Below are positions 15,443 to 23,388 of a DNA stretch of 30,310 nucleotides, in pieces. Where the stretch lies: the NCBI GenBank assembly GCA_023435985.1, contig JAEZKY010000238.1:1-30310 (forward strand), read 5' to 3'. The notes below the pieces were generated by a model. It saw only the letters and a program-made list of their open reading frames with translations. It did not search any database and was not told where the DNA came from. Every line of letters starts with the position of its first letter. The first letter of the stretch is position 1. Origin of the DNA: Bacillota bacterium (GTDB taxonomy: Bacteria; Bacillota; Clostridia; Clostridiales; Clostridiaceae). A program made the position numbers and the translations under genes.

Positions 15443-16438
15443 TTAACCATTAATACCATTATCTTTTCTCATACTGGCTATTATCCTAAATACTATTAAA
15501 AATATTGCAACTCCAGCGATTGCTGATAGAATATATCCAAAACTATCTGGCATACCTTGGACAGAATAATCCGGCATTAATGCACTAAAATTAAATCCAT
15601 TTTCCATTCCTTTTGGTACAAATCCTAAGGCTTTACCGCCTACAATTACGGAATTTATTTCATCAGTCCCCCATTCACCCCAAGCCGTACCAGTTGCTAA
15701 TAAACCTAAAGGAGATAAACATATAAGTGCTATTATTAAAGCATATATTGGTTTAGTTTTTTTAGCTGAACCGTCATATACGATATCAGGTGAAACTTTT
15801 CTTATAAAACTCAACACTCCAATAGTTATAATTGCTTCTAAAATTCCTGCAACTACAAGATGTGGGATCAGCATGGCTGGTATAGAAATTGATAACGGAT
15901 ACGGGCAATATAAAGGCATCCCTGCTGCATCCTTAAAAAGTAGTGGCTGTATGCCAAGCTCTATTGAGGCAAACAATGCACCAGCATTAATACCAACATA
16001 CGAACCGATTAAAGCTCCAATATATTCCCCTCTCTCTGATTTAATTCTTTCCTTTAAAAATTTGTAAATATAATATCCTACAAATGGAATAATAAAAGCC
16101 ATATTAAAACAATTTGCTCCAAAGGCTAGAACCCCGCCATCCCCAAATAGCAACGCTTGAATCAAAAGTGCTACCGTTATGGAAATACATGCTGCCTCAG
16201 GACCTAACAGAATAGCTAACAAAGTTCCTCCTACAGCATGTCCAGTTGTTCCTCCTGGTAATGGCACATTAAACATCATTGTTAAAAATGAAAGAGAGGC
16301 ACCTATACCCATAAGCGGCATTTTCTTTTTTGTTATTTCCTTTTTTACTGTCTTTATTGATTTTGCCCAAACTGGAATCATTACAGCTCCCATAACCGCG
16401 CAGGTAGCTGGACTTAAATAATTATCTGGAATATGCAT
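15443..16438 (-). CDS. cbiM: ECF metal-binding membrane component CbiM with C-terminal NikN/PDGLE-like extension
   Basis: A 331-residue substrate-capture component. It starts MHIPDNYLSP. In this family Met1, His2 and the amino terminus coordinate Ni or Co. NVPLPGGTTGHAVGGTLLA and GDGGVLAFGANCFNMA are conserved CbiM segments. After about residue 225 a separate part with TAWGEWG and an extra helix at ~300-325 resembles the NikN/PDGLE-type partner fused to NikM proteins. The fusion and the hypB neighbour favour nickel over cobalt. AGGAGGG lies 9 nt before the ATG. It has its own promoter and a structured, terminator-bearing leader (16464-16630). Confidence 0.9.
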   Translation of the reverse strand: MHIPDNYLSPATCAVMGAVMIPVWAKSIKTVKKEITKKKMPLMGIGASLSFLTMMFNVPLPGGTTGHAVGGTLLAILLGPEAACISITVALLIQALLFGDGGVLAFGANCFNMAFIIPFVGYYIYKFLKERIKSERGEYIGALIGSYVGINAGALFASIELGIQPLLFKDAAGMPLYCPYPLSISIPAMLIPHLVVAGILEAIITIGVLSFIRKVSPDIVYDGSAKKTKPIYALIIALICLSPLGLLATGTAWGEWGTDEINSVIVGGKALGFVPKGMENGFNFSALMPDYSVQGMPDSFGYILSAIAGVAIFLIVFRIIASMRKDNGING

Positions 16439-16463
16439 CCTTTAACCCTCCTCTAGCTTTGAT

Positions 16464-16630
16464 AAAAAAACAAAACCACAAAAAGCGATCACTAATTAAA
16501 CTTAAAAGTAATCAACCTTCGTGGTTATAATTCAAACTAATATTTTATATTTATTAAATTTTAATTCCCAAATTTACGTATGCCCTCGTGGCACACATAA
16601 TATATTACTACAATCTTTGCACTTTGTAAA
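16464..16630 (-). promoter_or_regulatory. cbiM promoter and structured leader RNA with attenuator
   Basis: Promoter: TTTACA (16625-16630), 17 bases, TAATAT (16602-16607) on the minus strand. About six bases later comes hairpin 1 (16578-16596), GTGTGCC-ACGAG-GGCATAC. After a ~50-base AT-rich spacer comes hairpin 2 (16514-16526), AACC-ACGAA-GGTT. Both loops share CC-ACGAR-GG. The strand of hairpin 2 also pairs (AACCACGAAGG) with CTTTTTGTGGTT (16474-16485), enclosing GATTACT/AGTGATC, to form a terminator followed by TTGTTTTTTT (16464-16473). Hairpin 2 and the terminator exclude each other, the layout of a riboswitch or attenuator. No known class is assigned. The metal-related role is inferred from the cbiM gene it precedes. 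Confidence 0.65.
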
Positions 16631-16644
16631 TATCAACTTGATTT

Positions 16645-17298
16645 TTAGCTTTTGTTTTTTACTTTCTCCTCAATATATTTAACAAATGAATTTAAGCCTT
16701 CTCCTGTTCTTGAAGATATCCTAAAAACGTTAGCTGATTGATTTAAAAATTTAACATTTTTTTCTGTTTTATCAGCATCAAAATCAAAATACTCCATCAT
16801 GTCATACTTATTTAATATAACTACATCCGCTGTGGAAAATAATAACGGATATTTTTCAACCTTATCATCACCTTCTGGAATACTTAACATAGCAATTTTA
16901 AAATCTTCTCCAATATCAAATTCAGCAGGACAAACAAGATTCCCTACATTTTCAATAAAAATTATATCAATCTCCTCTAAATCAAAATATTCTAATATAT
17001 TCTTAATTGATACTGCTTCTATATGGCATGCTCCCTCAGTATTTAGCTGAATAACAGGAATTCCAAGTGAATCAATTTTTTCAGCATCTAATTGTCCTGC
17101 AATGTCTCCTTCTACCACAGCAATATTATATTTATCCTTTAACTTTTTTATTAATTCTATAATTAAGCTTGTTTTACCTGTCCCAGGTGAGCCCATGACA
17201 TTTATTAAATATACGTTCTTATTTTTTAATATTTCTTTAATTTCTTTACTGCAATCTTCATTGTTTTCTACAACCTGCTTTAGAACTTTAATTTTCAT
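16645..17298 (-). CDS. hypB: HypB nickel-insertion GTPase
   Basis: A 217-residue GTPase that, with HypA, loads nickel into NiFe-hydrogenase (or urease) precursors. It has Walker A GSPGTGKTS (36-44), VVEGDIAGQLDAEKI (switch region), TEGACHIEA (Cys and His of the G-domain metal site), ENVGNLVCPAEFD (third ligand Cys) and the guanine motif LNKYD. The N-terminal His-rich stretch and CxxCGC motif seen in some HypB proteins are absent. GAGAGGTG precedes the ATG and lies in the end of a short upstream frame. It is followed after 14 bases by the cbiM promoter, so nickel insertion and uptake genes are neighbours. No other hyp gene is in the window. Confidence 0.93.
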   Translation of the reverse strand: MKIKVLKQVVENNEDCSKEIKEILKNKNVYLINVMGSPGTGKTSLIIELIKKLKDKYNIAVVEGDIAGQLDAEKIDSLGIPVIQLNTEGACHIEAVSIKNILEYFDLEEIDIIFIENVGNLVCPAEFDIGEDFKIAMLSIPEGDDKVEKYPLLFSTADVVILNKYDMMEYFDFDADKTEKNVKFLNQSANVFRISSRTGEGLNSFVKYIEEKVKNKS

Positions 17299-17302
17299 TC
17301 AT

Positions 17303-17461
17303 TCACCTCTCGTATCCGAAATTTTCTAATAACATCCTCACCTTATCTTTTAAATAAACATATAGAATATTTTTCTTTACTTTATAATAAGGCACATGAA
17401 AACAAATAACAAGTCCAAAGTTGCCATGGATATCTTTATCAGGCAAGGCGACAAACTGCCC
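17303..17461 (-). pseudogene. Short coding-like frame upstream of hypB, probably a gene remnant
   Basis: An open frame of 52 codons ends with TGA at 17303-17305, five bases before the hypB ATG, and contains the hypB ribosome site. It reads GQFVALPDKDIHGNFGLVIC at its start and ends LENFGYER, with ordinary amino-acid composition. It is bounded upstream by TAA (17462-17464). There is no ATG near its beginning. TTG at 17446, 12 nt after AAGGG, is the only plausible start and would give 47 residues. I do not recognise the family. It could be the 3' end of a truncated gene once in an operon with hypB, or a small real protein. Confidence 0.4.
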
Positions 17462-17731
17462 TTACAGTGATTTTATTATGTCAATTTAACACCGTAGTAT
17501 AATAGAAAATAGACTTAATGGACTTATTATTTTTTGATTGAGCCTAATATCTATTAATAAAATAATCAATTGTTCTATTTATAATTACACAATGTCCTAA
17601 AAGCAAATATATATCTATCAAATCCTTATGTTATTTTAAGAAATCAATTCACTTTTTCATCAATTAATACTATTATAATTATACAGAATCTCTTCAGGCG
17701 GCACATCAATATTCAATATCCATAAAAATAC

Positions 17732-17760
17732 TTGACTTGGAGTTAACTTAAAGGTATAGA
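17732..17760 (+). promoter_or_regulatory. MerR-type promoter upstream of the DUF3842 gene
   Basis: TTGACT (17732-17737), 17 bases, TATAGA (17755-17760). The spacer holds the imperfect dyad CTTGGAGTT-AACTTAAAG (17736-17753; 7 of 9 positions symmetrical). CTTGACTTGGAGTTAACT is the typical look of operators for MerR-family activators. No merR gene lies in the window. The start site would be about 105 bases before the DUF3842 ATG. The other intergenic bases around it (17465-17871) show nothing further that I can support. Confidence 0.6.
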
Positions 17761-17871
17761 ATTATATAATGCACAAGAAAATATTGTTTATAATTTACCA
17801 CTATAATCTATAAATTAATTATTTTCATTAGATTCTGTGCCTCAATCATAGCGAAAGGAATGATCACTAAT

Positions 17872-18306
17872 ATGAAAATTGCTGTAATAGACGCACAAGG
17901 TGCAGGTCTTGGTCAAAACATCATAAAAAGAATTCGTAGAGAAATAGAGAATGATGTTTATATTATCGCACTTGGTACAAACTCCTTTGCCACCTCAAAA
18001 ATGGTACAAGCTGGTGCAAATGTTGGTATAAGCGGCGAAAAAGCAATTTGTTCATTTTGTAAGACAAATAAAATAGATGGCATAATTGGCCCAATTGGAA
18101 TAATTTGTAGTGGAGGCATAAACGGAGAAATCACATCTATGATTTCCAATGCAATATTTAATATGGATTGTACTAAATATATTCTTCCACTACAAAAGCA
18201 TGGCATTTATATTCCTGGAACAAGAAATTTACAAATTAAAGATATAATCAAAGAGATATTACTTGATATAAAGGGACATATTTTAAAGTCTGATATAAAA
18301 ATATAA
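17872..18306 (+). CDS. DUF3842 family protein
   Basis: A 144-residue cytoplasmic protein of unknown function, recognisable as DUF3842: KIAVIDAQGAGLGQNIIKRI at the start (a nucleotide-binding-like beta-turn-helix), VYIIALGTNSFATSKMVQAGAN, then GIIGPIGIICSGGINGEIT and KYILPLQKHGIYIPGTRN. The family is small and frequent in Clostridia, and its glycine-rich first loop suggests a Rossmann-like fold. ATG at 17872 is preferred; AAAGGA lies about 12 nt upstream, whereas the ATG at 17860 directly abuts it. It is one of two plus-strand genes and is followed without a gap by an in-frame remnant (18307-18462) and a bidirectional terminator. Confidence 0.85.
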   Translation: MKIAVIDAQGAGLGQNIIKRIRREIENDVYIIALGTNSFATSKMVQAGANVGISGEKAICSFCKTNKIDGIIGPIGIICSGGINGEITSMISNAIFNMDCTKYILPLQKHGIYIPGTRNLQIKDIIKEILLDIKGHILKSDIKI

Positions 18307-18462
18307 TTATCAGCTAATTTATTTGGTGATAAAGCTATACCGCTAAATCAAGGAAAAGCCATCAGCCAAGGTGCACCTATATTTCTAAAAAATAACTTAG
18401 AAAATGTATATAATATAGACATAAAAAATTCCATGCTTAATACTTTAAAACATTGGCAGTAA
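18307..18462 (+). pseudogene. Coding-like 51-codon remnant directly after the DUF3842 stop codon
   Basis: Immediately after the TAA of the DUF3842 gene the same frame stays open for 51 codons to TAA at 18460-18462. It reads LSANLFGDKAIPLNQGKAIS at the start and ends in NSMLNTLKHWQ, with a balanced, protein-like composition. No start codon or ribosome site precedes it. It is likely the C-terminal end of a gene whose front was deleted or replaced, or a former extension cut off by the stop. The family is not recognised. Confidence 0.45.
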
Positions 18463-18489
18463 AACTACCTAATATTTATATAGAAACAA

Positions 18490-18523
18490 AAAAGCTTCTT
18501 TAATTATCCAAAAAGAAGCTTTT
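18490..18523. terminator. Bidirectional terminator between the DUF3842 region and nrdB
   Basis: Perfect 12-base arms AAAAGCTTCTTT (18490-18501) and AAAGAAGCTTTT (18512-18523) with a 10-base loop. A and T runs flank the stem, so it can end transcripts on either strand: the plus-strand DUF3842 transcript and the minus-strand nrdB transcript, whose stop codon is at 18545. Confidence 0.75.
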
Positions 18524-18544
18524 ATGATTTTATGCTATAAATTC

Positions 18545-19573
18545 CTATTCAAGATCATCAAAATCAAAGGCTGCAGCTTTTGTATAATTAGTGACTTTAG
18601 CTTCAAAGAAATCAGTTTTAGTATTATTTAATTTAGAGAAATTATCAATCCATTCCATTGGATGCTCTGTAATTTCTGGATATAGTGGCTGCAAACCTAT
18701 TGCTATAAGCCTGTGATTTGAAATATATTTAATATATTTTTCTATTAATTCATTATTTAATCCTAAAACTTCATTATTTGTAACATACTGTCCCCACTCA
18801 ATTTCGTGTTTTACCCCGATTTTCATCATATCTCTAAGCTCTTCTTCTAGACTACTGGTGAAAATATCCGGATTTTCTTTTTTTAACTCTTTTATGATAT
18901 TTTGAAATAATACTAGATGAGTGACTTCATCTCTATTTATATATTTAAAGATTGTACTAGTTGCTGTCATTTTTCCTTGTCTTGCTAAAGTGTAAAAAAA
19001 GCTGAAGCCTGAATAAAAATATATTCCTTCTAATATATAATTAGCCATTATTGCTCTTAAAAAATTATTAATTTCAGGCTCCTTATTGAACTTCTCATAT
19101 ATTTCTGCTATAAACTTATTTCTTTTAAGAAGCTTTTCATCAGTTCTCCATTCATCATATATTTTATCTCTAGTTATAGGGTTTGTTACTGTATCAAGTA
19201 TATATGAATAACTTTGTGCATGAATTTCTTCTTGAAAAGTTTGAATATTTATAAGTGATGATACCTCTGCTGCGGTTACATACCTTGATATATTAGGCAG
19301 ATTTTCACTTTGCACAGAATCAAGAAAGTTTAAAAATGAAATGATCTTATCAAATGCATTTCTCTCACCATCTGTTAAATATGGAAACTGCTTCATATCT
19401 TCATTGAGAGCTATTTCTTCAGGTATCCAAAAATTATTCAGCATAGTCCTATAAAATTCACTTGCCCATCTGTACTTTATTCTATTCCATTCTCTTAAAT
19501 TTGTAGTATTTCCATTAATCATGGATTCTGTTCCACGATTACCATTTTCATTAAAAATCATTTTTTTTATCAT
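18545..19573 (-). CDS. nrdB: Class Ia ribonucleotide reductase, beta (radical) subunit
   Basis: A 342-residue diiron protein that makes the tyrosyl radical used by NrdA to reduce ribonucleotides. Ligands are visible in the usual spacing: Asp85 (FLNFLD), Glu115 and His118 with radical Tyr122 (QEEIHAQSY), Glu182 (ILEGIYFYSGF), and Glu216 and His219 (RDEVTHL). The presence of the Tyr four residues after the His argues against a class Ic (Tyr-less) enzyme. GGGAG lies 8 nt before the ATG. It follows nrdA by 96 bases in the same operon and ends before a shared terminator. No nrdI or nrdH is present, which fits class Ia rather than Ib. Confidence 0.92.
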   Translation of the reverse strand: MIKKMIFNENGNRGTESMINGNTTNLREWNRIKYRWASEFYRTMLNNFWIPEEIALNEDMKQFPYLTDGERNAFDKIISFLNFLDSVQSENLPNISRYVTAAEVSSLINIQTFQEEIHAQSYSYILDTVTNPITRDKIYDEWRTDEKLLKRNKFIAEIYEKFNKEPEINNFLRAIMANYILEGIYFYSGFSFFYTLARQGKMTATSTIFKYINRDEVTHLVLFQNIIKELKKENPDIFTSSLEEELRDMMKIGVKHEIEWGQYVTNNEVLGLNNELIEKYIKYISNHRLIAIGLQPLYPEITEHPMEWIDNFSKLNNTKTDFFEAKVTNYTKAAAFDFDDLE

Positions 19574-19669
19574 TGATAAAACTCCCTCATTTTGTACTCT
19601 CTTTTTTTAACAATAAAATTCTAAAAAAATTACAGATGACTGATACGCCATAGTTTTTTATTAAATTTA

Positions 19670-21961
19670 TTAGCTTGAGCAGCTTGTGCATTCATCCATT
19701 TCTAAGGATTTATTCCTCACATAATAAATAGTTTTTACTCCCTGCTTCCAAGCTTCTACATACATATTCAAGATTTCTTTAGCTTTAACTTCTGGTGTTA
19801 TATATAAGTTAAACGATTGAGCCTGATCTATATGTTTCTGCCTGACAGCACATGCTTTAATACTCCACTGTTGATCAATAGTCTGAGCTTCTTTATAGTA
19901 CCAAAAATTCTCTTCATTTAAGTCAGGTGCAGTTTTTGGTGTGAAGCTTCCCTTCTTTTCTTCGATAAAAAACTTTTTAAATACAGGATCTATCCCAGCT
20001 GTTGTATTAGCTATATTTGAAGTGCTGCCTGTTGGCGCTATGGCCGTAATATATCCATTTCTCATGCCATAAGTTTTAACATCCTCCTTAAGCTTTTTCC
20101 ATCTATCAGAATTATAACCTCTTCTTTCAAAATATTTTCCATTCTCCCACTCTGAGCCTTTAAACGCAGGATAGCTGCCTTTTTCTTTTGATAGTTCCAT
20201 TGAAGCCTTTATTGCGTTATAAGCAATCTCTTCGAAAATTTCATCTGCAGCTTTTAGATGTTCCTCACTTTCCCAGCTTATTTTATTATTTGCAAGAAAA
20301 TGGTGATATCCACTGGTTCCCAGTCCAATTGCTCTATACTTATCACTAGTTATCCTAGCCTCCTTGACTGGAAGTTTATTTAATGATATAACATTGTCCA
20401 ACATCCTTATCTGAAGAGGAATGCACTCTTTAAATTCATCCGTCTTAGCTTTTCCCAAATTTATCGAATTAAGGTTGCAAGTTACCATATCACCAGATTT
20501 AACCTTTTGAATAACTTCTGCAAAACCATTCTTACTCACTATTTCTTCTTCAATCAATTCACTTTCACTCATATTTTGTGCAATTTCATGACATAAATTT
20601 GAAGCATATATCATACCTGCATGCTTATTAGGATTGGCTCTATTTACCGTATCTCTAAAGAATATAAATGGAGTTCCTGTTTCTACTGCACTTTTCATGA
20701 TTTTTTTCATAATTTCAAGGGCTGGCACACTTTCCCTTGAAATTAAACCATTCTCTTCACACTCTAAATATCTCCTAGTAAATTCCTTATTATCTATATC
20801 ATCAAAATAATCTTCTAATTTATATCCCATTATTTTCTCAACTAAGTAAGGATCAAAAAGAGACCAATTTTCCCTATTTTCTAGCCTTTCCATAAACAGA
20901 TTTGGAATAGTTATAGCTGGAAATATATCATGTGCTTTTCTTCTGTCATCACCATTATTTGTTCTAATATCTAAAAAATCAAAAAGATCCTTATGCCATA
21001 TATCTAAAGTTACAGTAGCACCGCCCTTTCTCTTACCTAACTGATCTACGGCTACTGCAGTGTCGTTGTATAATCTTACCCACGGTATAACACCTCCAGA
21101 TGCATTTTTATGGCCTCTTATTTCACTATTTAAAGCTCTTATTTTACCAGCATAAATACCTAAGGCCCCACCATGTTTTGAGACCTGTGCAAATTTACTA
21201 TTTACATCATAAATAGACCATAAATTATCACCTGCTACAGATATAAAACAGCTGCTTAATTGGTAAAAAAGTGTTCCTGCATTCCCTAGAGTAGGTGTAG
21301 CTACTGTAACCTTTAGCTCACTTAAAATATCATAGAACTTTTTTGCATAAAATACTTTTTTATCACCTTCAGGTATGGCTAGATGCATAGCTATGGTCAT
21401 AAAACGTTCTTGAGGAAGTTCAAATATCTCCCCATCAAACCCTTTAACTAAATATCTATCATTTAATAGTTTTAATCCTTCATAATTAAATAATTCATCT
21501 CTCTTAGGTTTAATATAACTTCCTAATTCTTTTATTTCGTCCTCAGAATAATTTTCCACAAGATATGAACCATATAGATTAATATCTACCAATTTTTTTA
21601 CAAGCTCATAATAATCTCCATACCCAAAATGGTTATAATTTCTGTTAATCTTTGCTTCTTTATATAAATCATAACTTAAAAGCCTTGCCGCTACATACTG
21701 CCAGTTAATATTGGTTTTCTTTATTGTATTCCCATTATCAGCATTATTGCTTTGAATAACCTTTTCAATAGCAGTTTGAATAAGAATTCTTTGAATTTCT
21801 TTTGTAGACATTCCATCTCTAAATTGTATTCTTGAATCTAATTCTAATTCAATAGAATCACAGCCTTCGATACCTTCACAAGCTAATTTAACCATTTTTT
21901 TTGTTTTTTCAACTTTAAGAGGCTCGTAATTTCCATTTCTTTTTTTAATTTTAATATCCAT
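19670..21961 (-). CDS. nrdA: Class Ia ribonucleotide reductase, alpha (catalytic) subunit
   Basis: A 763-residue aerobic-type ribonucleoside-diphosphate reductase large chain. The N-terminal ~90 residues (IKKRNGNYEPLKVEKTKKMV) are an ATP-cone, the allosteric activity switch. Active-site cysteines: Cys238 (QLSSCFIS) and Cys495 (MVTCNLNS) as the redox pair, Cys457 with Asn455 and Glu459 (SNLCHEI) as the thiyl radical site. The C-terminus ends in the shuttle pair CTSC (758-761). A GTAAGG-like ribosome site precedes the ATG. It is the first gene of nrdAB, and its upstream region has two NrdR boxes 31 bases apart. Confidence 0.94.
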   Translation of the reverse strand: MDIKIKKRNGNYEPLKVEKTKKMVKLACEGIEGCDSIELELDSRIQFRDGMSTKEIQRILIQTAIEKVIQSNNADNGNTIKKTNINWQYVAARLLSYDLYKEAKINRNYNHFGYGDYYELVKKLVDINLYGSYLVENYSEDEIKELGSYIKPKRDELFNYEGLKLLNDRYLVKGFDGEIFELPQERFMTIAMHLAIPEGDKKVFYAKKFYDILSELKVTVATPTLGNAGTLFYQLSSCFISVAGDNLWSIYDVNSKFAQVSKHGGALGIYAGKIRALNSEIRGHKNASGGVIPWVRLYNDTAVAVDQLGKRKGGATVTLDIWHKDLFDFLDIRTNNGDDRRKAHDIFPAITIPNLFMERLENRENWSLFDPYLVEKIMGYKLEDYFDDIDNKEFTRRYLECEENGLISRESVPALEIMKKIMKSAVETGTPFIFFRDTVNRANPNKHAGMIYASNLCHEIAQNMSESELIEEEIVSKNGFAEVIQKVKSGDMVTCNLNSINLGKAKTDEFKECIPLQIRMLDNVISLNKLPVKEARITSDKYRAIGLGTSGYHHFLANNKISWESEEHLKAADEIFEEIAYNAIKASMELSKEKGSYPAFKGSEWENGKYFERRGYNSDRWKKLKEDVKTYGMRNGYITAIAPTGSTSNIANTTAGIDPVFKKFFIEEKKGSFTPKTAPDLNEENFWYYKEAQTIDQQWSIKACAVRQKHIDQAQSFNLYITPEVKAKEILNMYVEAWKQGVKTIYYVRNKSLEMDECTSCSS

Positions 21962-22146
21962 TCTTTCAACCTTACCCTCATTTAAATTTATTTTTTATAG
22001 AACATTGATGAATTCAAATTTCATTAAAAGATTAGTTCATAATATCAAAAATTTATTAATAATTTTTATCAAATAATATCTACTAAAGATTATATAAAGA
22101 ATATCCTAATAAATCAATCTTATGAAGACATAATTAAATGAAATTA

Positions 22147-22193
22147 TAACTATATATTGTATAAAATTCATAATTTATCACCACATATTGTAT
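22147..22193 (-). promoter_or_regulatory. Pair of NrdR boxes upstream of nrdA
   Basis: Minus-strand ATACAATATATAGTTA (22147-22162) and ATACAATATGTGGTGA (22178-22193) match the NrdR consensus acaCwATATaTwGtgt at about 13 and 12 of 16 positions. Their centres are 31 bases apart, three helical turns, the spacing known for NrdR repressor sites. They lie about 190 bases before nrdA. An nrdR gene is not in the window. The surrounding 410-base divergent gap also holds the rpiA promoter. Confidence 0.75.
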
Positions 22194-22292
22194 TTTAATA
22201 TTTTTTTATCTTTTTATAAAAAGAACTTCCCCTTCTAGGCTTAGCTCATTTCCAAAATTATATTAATTTTTTACTAAAAGTTATTCTTTTTA

Positions 22293-22321
22293 TACACAAA
22301 ATTATCCAATTAATGTATACT
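22293..22321 (+). promoter_or_regulatory. Putative rpiA promoter
   Basis: TACACA (22293-22298), 17 bases, TATACT (22316-22321), about 50 bases before the rpiA ATG. The -35 box is a partial match, and the -10 box is good. Confidence 0.5.
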
Positions 22322-22371
22322 ATACTTAGTTTAAAAGCTTAAATATGTATCAAATAATTTAGGAGGACATT

Positions 22372-23031
22372 ATGGATCAAAAAAGAATTGTAGGAGAAAA
22401 GACAGCTGACTACATAAAAAATGGTATGATTTTAGGTTTAGAAACTGGTTCAACTGCTTATTATATGATAAAAAAAGTTGGTGAACTAGTTCAAAGCGGT
22501 ATTGATTTAAAAGCAGTTGCAACTTCAAGAAGTACAGAAAATTTAGCAAAAGAACTACATATTCCTTTAGTAGATATAGACAAAGTAGATAGAATTGATT
22601 TAGCTATTGACGGAGTGGATGAAATATATATTAATTTTAATGCTATTAAAGGTGGCGGAGGCGCATTGTTTAGAGAAAAAATTGTTGCAAGCTTAGCCAA
22701 AGAAGTGATATGGATTATGGATGAAAGCAAATTAGTCGACAACATTTACGACTTTCCTTTACCCGTTGAAATATTACCATATGGTTATACACATGTAATA
22801 AAAAAATTACAGGACTATTTATTAAATCCTGTAATAAGAATGAAATCAGATAATTTTTTTATAACTGATAATGGAAACTATATCGTTGATTTGCACATAG
22901 GAAAACAAATGAATATTAATGATGTTTATAATAAAGTTACCGAAATATCTGGAGTTTTAGAAACAGGCTTGTTTATCAATATGTGTAACCGTATTATTAT
23001 TAGTGCAAATAATATAGAAAATGTTATTTAG
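22372..23031 (+). CDS. rpiA: Ribose-5-phosphate isomerase A
   Basis: A 219-residue enzyme that interconverts ribose 5-phosphate and ribulose 5-phosphate in the non-oxidative pentose phosphate pathway. The phosphate loop is GLETGSTA (22-29; usually GLGTGSTA). Catalytic residues fall at the family positions: DGVDE (Asp80, Asp83), KGGGGALFREK (Lys93, Glu102) and the later MDESKLV. AGGAGG stands 5 nt before the ATG. It is divergent from nrdAB and convergent with the cobalt operon, whose last stop codon is 34 bases away. Supply of ribose 5-phosphate beside ribonucleotide reductase is a reasonable but unproven link. Confidence 0.93.
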   Translation: MDQKRIVGEKTADYIKNGMILGLETGSTAYYMIKKVGELVQSGIDLKAVATSRSTENLAKELHIPLVDIDKVDRIDLAIDGVDEIYINFNAIKGGGGALFREKIVASLAKEVIWIMDESKLVDNIYDFPLPVEILPYGYTHVIKKLQDYLLNPVIRMKSDNFFITDNGNYIVDLHIGKQMNINDVYNKVTEISGVLETGLFINMCNRIIISANNIENVI

Positions 23032-23064
23032 AATAAGCATCCTTATAAGATAACTTAAAAACCA

Positions 23065-23388
23065 TTATTTGATTTTCTTTTTTTGATTCTCTATCTTATT
23101 TCTTTCCACTAATCTTCCCATTAAGAATGCAATTACTCCAACTCCAATGCCTGTCTGTACACAAAAAAGTAAACTTTCTACTTCACTTGGCAATTCTCCA
23201 CCAATCAAAGTCTCCATAACTGGCTTAAACCATGGCTTATATTCAGTGCCCGTAATTTCCGAAACTACTTTACTTCCTGCATCATCAGAGCCCCCAAATT
23301 CAGCACCTTTTAATGTAAATAATGGAATAAGAGCTATTAGGGCAGCAACAATTAATAAGCTTATAACTGTTTTTTTTGTCTTTGACAT
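23065..23388 (-). CDS. cbiN: Cobalt ECF transporter accessory protein CbiN
   Basis: A 107-residue protein with two membrane helices (about residues 6-24 and 78-96) around an external loop. The loop carries the CbiN marks EFGGSDDAGSKVV and YKPWFKPV, then ELPSEVESLLF. CbiN assists metal loading of CbiM. The ATG at 23388 shares its A with the cbiM stop codon (TGATG), with GGAGG 9 nt upstream, so the two are translationally coupled. It is the last gene of the cobalt operon, and no clear terminator follows. Confidence 0.93.
   Translation of the reverse strand: MSKTKKTVISLLIVAALIALIPLFTLKGAEFGGSDDAGSKVVSEITGTEYKPWFKPVMETLIGGELPSEVESLLFCVQTGIGVGVIAFLMGRLVERNKIENQKKKIK

Noticed and set aside
16464..16630. 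NiCo (czcD-type) riboswitch or NikR operator upstream of cbiM
   Set aside because: The conserved four-way-junction sequence blocks of NiCo RNAs are not present, and the only dyad, around GTATGCC, fits an RNA hairpin placed after the start site better than a DNA operator.
23032..23064. Shared terminator between rpiA and cbiN
   Set aside because: Only a weak CTTATAAG self-complement is present in the 33-base gap, with no convincing stem plus U run.
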